Part shown: in pieces, positions 15,939 through 22,888 of the stretch
How the letters are laid out: each line of letters starts with the position of its first letter
How positions within the stretch are numbered: position 1 is the stretch's first letter
NCBI GenBank assembly: GCA_023458755.1
Contig: JAEWYE010000062.1
Coordinates: 1-64,000 of the forward strand
From: Bacillota bacterium
Lineage (GTDB): Bacteria > Bacillota > Clostridia > Oscillospirales > Acutalibacteraceae
DNA: 64,000 nucleotides
Direction of reading: 5' to 3'
Notes under the pieces: model-generated
Databases searched by the model: none
The model's input: the letters and a program-made list of their open reading frames with translations, nothing else
What the model was told of the DNA's origin: nothing
Program-made: the position numbers and the translations under genes

Positions 15939-16696
15939 GATAACGCCTCTTTCTTCTCTTCAAAATGGAAAATATTCAAGAATTTTTTTGCACGGTCTGT
16001 TTTAGGATTTGTAAAGAACTCTTCCGGAGATGCCGTTTCCGCCACTTCTCCGTTGTCAATGAATAAAACCCGGTCGGCAACCGCTTTCGCAAACTCCATT
16101 TCATGGGTCACAATCAGCATGGTACTGCCTCCCTTTGCAAGCTCCAGCATAACGTCCAGTACTTCACGAACCATTTCCGGGTCCAACGCCGCTGTTACCT
16201 CATCAAAAAGGATGATTTCAGGCTCCAAAATCAGGGAACGCACGATGGCGACCCGCTGTTTTTGTCCGCCGGACAGTTCCCGGGGATACGCGTCTTTCTT
16301 ATCAAGCAGTCCTACACGTGAAAGCAGCTTTTCAGCCGCTTCCGTCGCGGCCTGCTTGCTTTTCTTCTGGACTTTTGTCGGGCCTAGAATCACATTCTGC
16401 AAAACGGTCATGTTTGGGAACAGATCATAGCTTTGAAAAACCATGCCAATCTTTTGGCGTATCCTCTGCCAATCCGTCTTATTCCCCGATATTACATTGC
16501 CGTTAAACACGATTTCGCCGCCTTGAACGGATTCCAGCCCATTCATACATCGCAGCAGCGTACTTTTTCCGCAGCCTGACGGGCCGATGATGACAATGAC
16601 CTCGCCTTTATGTACGTCAAGGGAAATATCCTTCAAAACAGATGTTTCGCCGTAGCTTTTTTGCAAATGCTTAATTTGGAGCAATGTATCGCTCAT
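15935..16696 (-). CDS. Amino-acid ABC transporter ATP-binding protein
   Basis: A 253-residue ATPase of the polar amino-acid uptake (PAAT) family. Walker A GPSGCGKSTLLRC, Q-loop GMVFQSYDLFPNMTVLQN, signature LSGGQKQRVAIVRSL, Walker B IILFDEVTAALDPE and switch histidine IVTHEM are all present. One change: the usual DEPTSALD is DEVTAALD. The start at 16696 follows GGTGG; the upstream in-frame extension lacks a ribosome site and overlaps the permease. It overlaps the binding-protein gene by four bases. Confidence 0.93.
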   Translation of the reverse strand: MSDTLLQIKHLQKSYGETSVLKDISLDVHKGEVIVIIGPSGCGKSTLLRCMNGLESVQGGEIVFNGNVISGNKTDWQRIRQKIGMVFQSYDLFPNMTVLQNVILGPTKVQKKSKQAATEAAEKLLSRVGLLDKKDAYPRELSGGQKQRVAIVRSLILEPEIILFDEVTAALDPEMVREVLDVMLELAKGGSTMLIVTHEMEFAKAVADRVLFIDNGEVAETASPEEFFTNPKTDRAKKFLNIFHFEEKKEALS

Positions 16697-16707
16697 TAAA
16701 AACCACC

Positions 16708-17385
16708 TCAATTCTGCCACTTTTTCTCCAGCCTTTTGGAAAGGAGAGAAATTGGATAACAAACAATAAAATATAAAAGAAATACGGTACCGTATATCCA
16801 CAAGGATGCCGACGGAAATGTAAACCGGGAAGCGTCAATAATCTGCTGGCCAACCTTCAGCACCTCAATTACACCGATTAGTGCCACCAGCGATGTTGTT
16901 TTTATCATTCTTGTCGTAAGATTAATCGCAAGCGGAATCAGCCGCCGCAAAGTCTGCGGAATAATAATATACCGGTAAATTTGTATGCTGCTTAAGCCGA
17001 TTGCTCTGCCGCTTTCGTATTGATGCTTTGGTATGGAGCTGAGTGCACTGCGCACCAAATCCCCCATTTCTGCGGTACCCCAAACAGAAAACACAATTAT
17101 GGAGGAAAGTTCCCCGGAAAGACTGATGTTAAATGCCTTGGTCACGCCGAAATAAACAATAAAGAGCAGCACCAACTGCGGCATGATTCGCACAAACTCC
17201 AAATAAACGCGTGTGATGGCTTTTGTAACCGGATTTTCCAGCCTCATAATCATTCCCAGAACAATACCAAGCACAAGTGAAATGGCAACGGACACCAGGG
17301 CGATTTTCGCGGTAATCCATAGCCCGCCCATCAATCGCAAAAAATTAGTTCCCTGGAATAAAACTTCAATGCCCGAATTCGGCAT
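16708..17385 (-). CDS. Amino-acid ABC transporter permease (second)
   Basis: A 225-residue inner-membrane subunit of the HisM/GlnP type with about five membrane segments. It has the EAA-like cytoplasmic loop SGRAIGLSSIQIYRYIIIPQTLRRLIP that contacts the ATPase. The start at 17385 follows AAAGGAGGATGCGTT. It overlaps the preceding permease gene by 20 bases. Two different permeases indicate a heterodimeric channel. No frameshift or truncation seen. Confidence 0.92.
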   Translation of the reverse strand: MPNSGIEVLFQGTNFLRLMGGLWITAKIALVSVAISLVLGIVLGMIMRLENPVTKAITRVYLEFVRIMPQLVLLFIVYFGVTKAFNISLSGELSSIIVFSVWGTAEMGDLVRSALSSIPKHQYESGRAIGLSSIQIYRYIIIPQTLRRLIPLAINLTTRMIKTTSLVALIGVIEVLKVGQQIIDASRFTFPSASLWIYGTVFLLYFIVCYPISLLSKRLEKKWQN

Positions 17386-18031
17386 AACGCATCCTCCTTT
17401 CCAGCAATGAGGATGCAATGGAAATCGGCAGAAGGATTACCAGATAGGAAAGTACCAACATTACCAGCGTTTCATCGGTTTGGTAGTACAAGCCAATCAG
17501 ATCTTTTGCAAGATACATCAAATCCGCCAGAGCAACCGCGCTGAACACCGAAGTCTCTTTAATCAAAAAAATTACATTGGCACAAAAAGCGGGAATTGAC
17601 CTGGAAACTGCCATTGGAAGGGTTATGTATCGGATAACCTGCGCATGGCTAAGCCCAATACTCAATCCGGACTCGATCTGCTTTTTTTCGACAGACTCAA
17701 ATCCGCTTCGAAAGGCTTCCGCCATATAGCTGCCGCCAAGAAAAGCAAGGCCGATGATTCCGCATGCATCCGAACTCAGTTTAATTCCCAATCTGGGCAG
17801 TCCAAAATACAAAAAGAACAGTTGCACCAAAAGCGGGGTGTTACGGGATAATTCAATGTAAATGCCGATTATCCGCCGCAGTACCGGAACATGAAGGTAT
17901 TGCAGAATACTGCATAACAGCCCAATCAGAACGGAAAGCAAAATACCGAAAACCGCTAATTTTAAAGTCAGCTCGGCTGCTGTCACATACATCGGAGCAA
18001 ATTTATGAATAAAAGACCAGTCCAACGGCAC
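17366..18031 (-). CDS. Amino-acid ABC transporter permease (first)
   Basis: A 221-residue permease of the same family as the following gene, with about five membrane segments, LSRNTPLLVQLFFLYFGLP near the N-terminus and the ATPase-contact loop SGLSIGLSHAQVIRYITLP. The start codon is GTG at 18031 with AAGGA close upstream. It is the first structural gene of the operon and lies about 95 bases after the leader terminator, so its transcription depends on read-through of that terminator. Confidence 0.92.
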   Translation of the reverse strand: MPLDWSFIHKFAPMYVTAAELTLKLAVFGILLSVLIGLLCSILQYLHVPVLRRIIGIYIELSRNTPLLVQLFFLYFGLPRLGIKLSSDACGIIGLAFLGGSYMAEAFRSGFESVEKKQIESGLSIGLSHAQVIRYITLPMAVSRSIPAFCANVIFLIKETSVFSAVALADLMYLAKDLIGLYYQTDETLVMLVLSYLVILLPISIASSLLERRMRYAEFGH

Positions 18032-18124
18032 ACTTCCTTCTTTCGTTTATATGGCAATGCTGAATCCTGCTTTATGTCTATCCCTATTTTCAGGAAGATA
18101 TTCCAGATAAATCGGATACCGACA

Positions 18125-18233
18125 TAAAAAAAGCAACTTAACCGTAAGTTGCTCCACAGCTATCTATAACGGAGCGGCTCCTATCATTTCGGCCGCGCTG
18201 CTTTTTACTTGCAATCACTACTGTGAAATGATA
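18125..18233 (-). promoter_or_regulatory. Transcription attenuator of the cysteine transporter operon
   Basis: Four segments can pair in alternative ways on the minus strand. Segment 1, TATCATTTC (18233-18225), lies in the last codons of the leader peptide gene. It is a perfect 9-base complement of GAAATGATA (18190-18182). Next, GCGGC (within 18196-18191) pairs with GCCGC (18178-18174), and the overlapping GCTCC (18175-18171) pairs with GGAGC (18155-18151). GGAGC overlaps the left arm of the terminator AGCAACTTA/TAAGTTGCT (18153-18132), which is followed by seven Ts. Ribosome stalling at the upstream Cys codons would free segment 1, break the GCGGC:GCCGC hairpin, allow GCTCC:GGAGC and prevent termination. 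Confidence 0.75.
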
Positions 18234-18337
18234 CGTTTATTCGATTGAGCAAAGTTCATACACATCCGCATACATACGCACATGTTCCTTTTCATGCGAT
18301 TTCTATTGCTTTGTCTTGTAAATACTTCTGTGTTCAT
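18218..18337 (-). CDS. Cys/Met-rich leader peptide, 39 residues
   Basis: The first open frame after a consensus promoter. ATG at 18337 is preceded by GAGGCGAGTAGA, a plausible ribosome site. The 39-residue product contains MCVCMRMCM at residues 19-27 (nucleotides 18283-18257): three Cys and four Met codons within nine. Outside this run the peptide is basic and unremarkable, with no membrane segment. Its stop (18220-18218) lies 15 bases before the hairpin region. The gene is too short for routine annotation. The clustered Cys codons ahead of a terminator and of a CjaA-like transporter mark it as a regulatory leader peptide sensing charged tRNA-Cys; Met may add to the stall. Confidence 0.78.
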   Translation of the reverse strand: MNTEVFTRQSNRNRMKRNMCVCMRMCMNFAQSNKRIISQ

Positions 18338-18386
18338 TCTACTCGCCTCAAATCTATTTCATATTATTTATATATGAATTGTCTGT

Positions 18387-18415
18387 ATTATAATTCAATT
18401 TTTCTAAGTTGTCAA
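18387..18415 (-). promoter_or_regulatory. Consensus sigma-A promoter of the cysteine transporter operon
   Basis: Read on the minus strand: TTGACA (18415-18410), a 17-base spacer and TATAAT (18392-18387), a perfect consensus. The predicted start near 18380 gives a leader of about 350 bases including the leader peptide and terminator. Confidence 0.85.
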
Positions 18416-18552
18416 GAGGATTTTTAAAATTGAGTAAATCCGACCTTTTGCTTCTCTGGGGGCCCAAAGTTTTAGCAATTATAATAAAGTCATTTTGTCG
18501 GTGCTAGTAATAGTATATGATTACTATACTAGTTTTTGTTCATCTCCCGTAG

Positions 18553-18743
18553 AATTGTTTTTACAATCTGGTATGCCAAAACTGCGGCAATCGTTTTACC
18601 ACAGACCAGATTGAACAGCAAAGGGGCGGATGCAACCCGGTCGGAATTACAAAAGAATATAAAACGGAAACCAACCAGACCATTACTTTGACAAAAACCT
18701 TTTTGAACAGACACAGCAATTGTTTGCAAACTGGAAGAATTAA
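18553..18743 (+). pseudogene. Decayed DUF2318 (Fe-S-containing) protein gene fragment
   Basis: Without a start codon, this region encodes NLVCQNCGNRFTTDQIEQQ followed by RGGCNPVGITKEY. This is the characteristic end of DUF2318 proteins, with the CxxC pair and GGCNP. A stop lies directly upstream (18550-18552), so the front is missing. Near 18697-18704 the frame shifts: in the new frame the gene ends EQTQQLFANWKN and stop at 18741-18743, the expected C-terminus of the family. A gene with a lost N-terminus and an internal frameshift is a pseudogene. Intact members pair with membrane permease-like proteins, absent here. Confidence 0.72.
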
Positions 18744-18964
18744 CTTCACCTTGCTTGACGGCAAGGTATCACATTCCGGTTCCTATAAAGAATGGATGGA
18801 AGCGCTGATTCACGGCGTTTGGGAATTCAAACCTCGGGCACCTTGACTAAAGATACTTAAATTGACAAGAATGTGAAAAGTAATAATAATATTCTACAAC
18901 TCCTGCTCATTTTAAATATTTTGCAACATCAAAAGATTGTACCCCCTAATCCAAATATCAAATG

Positions 18965-18992
18965 TTGTAAAAAATCCTGTTATCTTTATAAT
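18965..18992 (+). promoter_or_regulatory. Promoter candidate of the mglBAC operon
   Basis: TTGTAA (18965-18970), a 16-base spacer and TATAAT (18987-18992), 35 bases ahead of mglB. A further TTGACA at 18862 with TAATAA or TAATAT downstream may be a second, weaker promoter. Confidence 0.5.
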
Positions 18993-19027
18993 AATTTGTA
19001 CAAACTGACTTAAGGAGGAGCAAATTT

Positions 19028-20122
19028 ATGAACAAAAAGTTAATCAGTGCAGTCCTTTGTCTGGCAATGGTTGCCACAGCATTCTCAGGGTGCAGTACAA
19101 GCAACGGTGATTCTTCCGCCCCATCCGGTGCATCTGGAACGGCAAGCAAATCGGGAACAAAAATTTTAGGTGCCGGCATCTATTCCGCATCCGACAACTT
19201 CAATTCCTACATTGGCAAGGCTATCTCCAACGCGGCAAACGGAGTTTTTAAAACCAACATTGAAGACGGTCAGAACGACCAGTCCACACAAAACAATCAG
19301 GTTGACACCATGCTCGCAAAGGGTGCTTCCGCGATCGCTTTATCCGTGGTTGACGTAACGGCAGCCCCTACACTCATTGAAAAGTGCAAAACCGCAGGCA
19401 ATATTCCGATTATTTTCTTCAACAAAGAAATCACGGACAAAACCGTTCTTGCTGCCTATGACAAGGTTTATCAGGTAACATCAACAGGCGGCGACTACGG
19501 TGCAAACATTGAAGGTCAAGAAATTGTAGATTATTGGAAAGCACACCCTGAAATGGATAAAAACCATGACGGCAAGCTGCAGCTCATCAACCTGATGGGT
19601 GACCCAGGACATACCGCTACAAAGCCGAGATCAGACGCTGTCAAAAAGACAATCACAGACGCAGGTATCAAGGTTGATCTTTTAGCAGAAGACACCGGCA
19701 TGTGGGTAACCGCAACCGCAAAAGATAAGATGGATGCATGGGTTTCCAAATTTGGCAACCAGGTTGAATGTGTTGTCTGTGCAAACGATGGTATGGCCCT
19801 TGGTGCACTTAGCTCTGTAGAGGCGGCCGGATTCAACTCCGACGGTGCAAAATCCAGCAAGTACATTCCCATCTTCGGTATTGATGCTCTGCCTGAAATA
19901 CTCAGCAAAATTCAGAGCGGTGAAATCGCCGGTTCTGTTCTGCAAGACTCCAAAACGCAGGGCGAATGTATTGTAAAAATGGCACAGAACCTTGCCGACG
20001 GCAAAGACGTATTGACCGGAATCAATTACAAATTGGAAGACGGCGCAAAAGCTATCCGTATTCCTTACAAGGCCATTACTCTGAAAAATCTGGATGAAGC
20101 CAAAGCGGCTTACGGCAAATAA
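19028..20122 (+). CDS. mglB: Galactose/methyl-galactoside-type ABC transporter substrate-binding lipoprotein
   Basis: A 364-residue sugar-binding lipoprotein (lipobox FSGC at about residue 23, then a Ser/Gly/Ala linker). The periplasmic-binding-protein fold matches MglB. DGQNDQSTQNNQVD, IPIIFFNKE, an EF-hand-like calcium loop DKNHDGKLQ followed by INLMGDPGH, a CANDGMALGALSSVEAAG segment and FGIDALPEIL all appear in order. The calcium loop distinguishes galactose/glucose-binding proteins from ribose binders. It is preceded by TAAGGAGGAGC. It is the first gene of mglB-mglA-mglC, followed by GH3 and GH42 enzymes, so the true ligand may be a galactoside or glucoside. A hairpin after the stop may give higher expression of this subunit. 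Confidence 0.88.
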   Translation: MNKKLISAVLCLAMVATAFSGCSTSNGDSSAPSGASGTASKSGTKILGAGIYSASDNFNSYIGKAISNAANGVFKTNIEDGQNDQSTQNNQVDTMLAKGASAIALSVVDVTAAPTLIEKCKTAGNIPIIFFNKEITDKTVLAAYDKVYQVTSTGGDYGANIEGQEIVDYWKAHPEMDKNHDGKLQLINLMGDPGHTATKPRSDAVKKTITDAGIKVDLLAEDTGMWVTATAKDKMDAWVSKFGNQVECVVCANDGMALGALSSVEAAGFNSDGAKSSKYIPIFGIDALPEILSKIQSGEIAGSVLQDSKTQGECIVKMAQNLADGKDVLTGINYKLEDGAKAIRIPYKAITLKNLDEAKAAYGK

Positions 20123-20154
20123 TTTAATTGCAAGAAGATTTTATCTCTTGAATC

Positions 20155-20188
20155 CCATCCGTGTACGAATGTTACCGTGCACGGATGG
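20155..20188 (+). other. Intercistronic hairpin between mglB and mglA
   Basis: CCATCCGTG (20155-20163) pairs with CACGGATGG (20180-20188) around a 16-base loop. There is no clean T-run, so it probably stabilises the mglB message or reduces read-through rather than ending the operon. Confidence 0.6.
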
Positions 20189-20317
20189 ACATTTTAAAAT
20201 ACAAAAACCTCCCATATGAATCTGAACTAAAAATACGCTTTCATATCGGAACCCAGATGCAGATACGGGCGCCACGCCGTGTTTGCAGATTTATAAAGAC
20301 AGAGAAGAGGTTGAGAA

Positions 20318-21805
20318 ATGGCGAACGAATATGTTTTAGAGATGAAGAACATTTCTAAATTTTTTCCCGGCGTGAAAGCGTTGGATAACGTACAACTGCA
20401 AGTCAGGCCCGGTACCGTGCACTCCCTGATGGGAGAAAACGGCGCAGGAAAATCAACGCTGATGAAATGTCTCTTCGGTATTTATTCGATTGATCAGGGT
20501 GAAATTTTTCTGGATGACCAGAAAGTACAATTTTCAAATCCCGCGGAAGCTCTGCAGAACCATGTCTCGATGGTACACCAAGAACTCAATCAGGTTTTGG
20601 ACCAGAATGTAATGGAGAACCTCTGGCTGGGCCGCTACCCACTGAAAGGCGGACTCATCGACGAAAAAAAAATGTATGCGGACACGATGAAAATCTTTAA
20701 AGAGCTGGATATTAACGTTGACCCGCGTGCAAAAGTGGGAACCTTACCTGTTTCACAAAAGCAAATGATTGAAATCAGCAAAGCGGTATCCTATGACGCA
20801 AAAATTATTGTAATGGACGAACCCACCTCTTCCTTAACTGAAAAGGAAGTGGAACATCTATTTCGGATTATCCAAAAATTAATTGAAAAAAAATCCAGTG
20901 TTATTTATATATCGCATAAGATGGAGGAAATTTTAAGAATTTCCGATGACGTTACCGTCATGCGCGACGGTAAATGGATTGCAACACAGCCCGCCAGCGA
21001 ACTGACAATTGATCACATCATAAAAATGATGGTCGGCCGTGAAATGACGGAAAGATATCCTCAGAAGGAAACAAAACCAGGCGAAATTCTGATGGAAGTA
21101 AAGAATCTATCCTCCTCCGCTTTCGCCAATGTGAACTTTGATCTACATAAGGGCGAAATTTTGGGCATTGCCGGTTTGGTCGGTTCAAAAAGGACGGAAG
21201 TCCTCGAAACCCTGTTTGGCATCCGTCAAAAGGGCGAAGGCCAAATTCTGGTTGAAGGTAAAGATGTTCAGAATCGATCACCTCAGGAGGCGATTCGAAA
21301 CGGATTTGCCATGCTAACTGAGGAACGCAGAAAAGACGGCATCTTTGCCGGACTCAGTGTAGCTTTTAACATGGCAATCAACAATCTGGACAGCTATAAA
21401 AAGAACGGATTGCTGAGTGATAAACTGGTAAAAACCGACGTTGACAAAATGATACAAATCATGAAGATTAAAACTCCTTCTTCCAAACAAAAAATCGGAA
21501 ATCTTTCCGGAGGCAATCAGCAAAAAGTAATTTTAGGAAGATGGCTTCTGACTCAGCCGAATATTTTGCTGTTGGACGAACCCACAAGAGGCATTGATGT
21601 CGGCGCAAAATATGAAATCTACCAATTAATCAACGAACTCGTTTCAGAGGGAAAAGGCATAATAATCGTAAGCTCCGAAATGCCGGAACTCTTCGGGATA
21701 TGTGACCGGATTCTGGTTATGAGCAACGGTCATCCGTCCGGTATTTTTAATACCAAAGAAGCGAATCAGGAGCTTATCATGCAGGCTTCAGCAAAATTTA
21801 TCTGA
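20318..21805 (+). CDS. mglA: Sugar ABC transporter ATPase with two nucleotide-binding domains (MglA-type)
   Basis: A 495-residue tandem ATPase of the CUT2 family. Domain 1 has Walker A GENGAGKSTLMKCLFG, a degenerate signature LPVSQKQMIEI and Walker B IIVMDEPTSSL. Domain 2 has the altered P-loop GLVGSKRTEVLETLFG that is normal for this family, a full LSGGNQQKVILGRWL signature and ILLLDEPTRGIDVG. The protein is complete. It is translated from AGAGG upstream of 20318 and followed 33 bases later by the permease. A catalytically dead relative is encoded 8 kb downstream at 30026-31501. Confidence 0.95.
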   Translation: MANEYVLEMKNISKFFPGVKALDNVQLQVRPGTVHSLMGENGAGKSTLMKCLFGIYSIDQGEIFLDDQKVQFSNPAEALQNHVSMVHQELNQVLDQNVMENLWLGRYPLKGGLIDEKKMYADTMKIFKELDINVDPRAKVGTLPVSQKQMIEISKAVSYDAKIIVMDEPTSSLTEKEVEHLFRIIQKLIEKKSSVIYISHKMEEILRISDDVTVMRDGKWIATQPASELTIDHIIKMMVGREMTERYPQKETKPGEILMEVKNLSSSAFANVNFDLHKGEILGIAGLVGSKRTEVLETLFGIRQKGEGQILVEGKDVQNRSPQEAIRNGFAMLTEERRKDGIFAGLSVAFNMAINNLDSYKKNGLLSDKLVKTDVDKMIQIMKIKTPSSKQKIGNLSGGNQQKVILGRWLLTQPNILLLDEPTRGIDVGAKYEIYQLINELVSEGKGIIIVSSEMPELFGICDRILVMSNGHPSGIFNTKEANQELIMQASAKFI

Positions 21806-21838
21806 CAAATTTCCGATGAAAGAAAGGATGATTGAACT

Positions 21839-22867
21839 ATGGATAAAGTTTTCGATAAGTTGAAAAAAACATCAATCAAGACATTGTTGTTAGAAAAAGC
21901 GATTTATGTGGTTTTGCTTGTTCTTTTAGTTGTAATTGTGATTATTCAGCCCCAATTTCTGTCATTCGGCAACTTCAAAAACATATTCGCACAGTCCGCT
22001 ACAAGAATCATCATTGCTTTGGCAGCCGGTATGGTTTTGATCGTTCAGGGTGTTGACCTGTCCGCTGGCCGCATGATCGGTTTGGCGGCGGTTATCAGCG
22101 CGTCTTTGATGCAGGAAGCCGACTACGCTTACCGAATGTACCCCCAGTTGGCAACCCTGCCGATTATTGTGCCGATTTTAATCGTTGTCGGTGTCTGCGC
22201 TCTATTGGGCGTCATCACAGGCGTTGCGATTGCCATCTTTAAAGTGCCGCCGTTTATTGCGACACTGGCTATGTCTCTTATCTTGTACGGCCTATCCTCC
22301 ATCTATTTTGACAGACCGCCCTACGGCGCTCAGCCAATCGGCGGTATCCAGAAAAATGTTACGCACATTGCCACAGGTTCCATCGGCATCGGTGAATTCC
22401 AGATTCCCTATCTGATTATTATTGCTTTGGTGGTTTGCGCAATCATCTGGGTTTTGTGGAATAAGACCAAATTCGGGAAATATATGTTTGCAGTTGGCGG
22501 TAACCCGGAAGCTGCAAAAGTATCCGGTGTAAATGTTGTACTCACACAAATCAAGATTTATGTGATGGCCGGTGTCATGTATGCATTGGCTGCCGTTCTG
22601 GAAGTCGCGCGTATCGGCAGTGCTTCCAATACAACCGGCAATGGCTATGAACTCGATGCTGTTGCGGCATGCGTTGTCGGCGGTGTATCTCTTGCGGGCG
22701 GCGTGGGAAGCGTCGGCAGTATTGTAATCGGCGTTCTGATTTTTACGGTTATCAACTACGGCCTTGCTTTTATCGGTGTGAACATGTACTTCCAGTACGT
22801 GGTAAAAGGTTTGATTATCCTGCTGGCAGTCGTAATCGATATGCGTAAATATATTAAGAAAAAATAA
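21839..22867 (+). CDS. mglC: Sugar ABC transporter permease (MglC-type)
   Basis: A 342-residue CUT2-family permease with about eight to ten membrane segments. GMVLIVQGVDLSAGRMIGLA, the conserved block GNPEAAKVSGVNV and the ATPase-contact region, and VVGGVSLAGGVGSVGSIVIG are all clear. It follows mglA with AAAGGATG as ribosome site and precedes the GH3 gene by about 20 bases, so transport and hydrolysis are encoded in one transcript. Confidence 0.95.
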   Translation: MDKVFDKLKKTSIKTLLLEKAIYVVLLVLLVVIVIIQPQFLSFGNFKNIFAQSATRIIIALAAGMVLIVQGVDLSAGRMIGLAAVISASLMQEADYAYRMYPQLATLPIIVPILIVVGVCALLGVITGVAIAIFKVPPFIATLAMSLILYGLSSIYFDRPPYGAQPIGGIQKNVTHIATGSIGIGEFQIPYLIIIALVVCAIIWVLWNKTKFGKYMFAVGGNPEAAKVSGVNVVLTQIKIYVMAGVMYALAAVLEVARIGSASNTTGNGYELDAVAACVVGGVSLAGGVGSVGSIVIGVLIFTVINYGLAFIGVNMYFQYVVKGLIILLAVVIDMRKYIKKK

Positions 22868-22888
22868 GAAAATTCGGAGGTGTTTGTA

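Noticed and set aside
18032..18420. T-box or SAM riboswitch in front of the cysteine transporter
   Set aside because: The T-box GGGTGGnACCGCG motif and the SAM-I core are absent; the leader-peptide attenuator explains the hairpins better.
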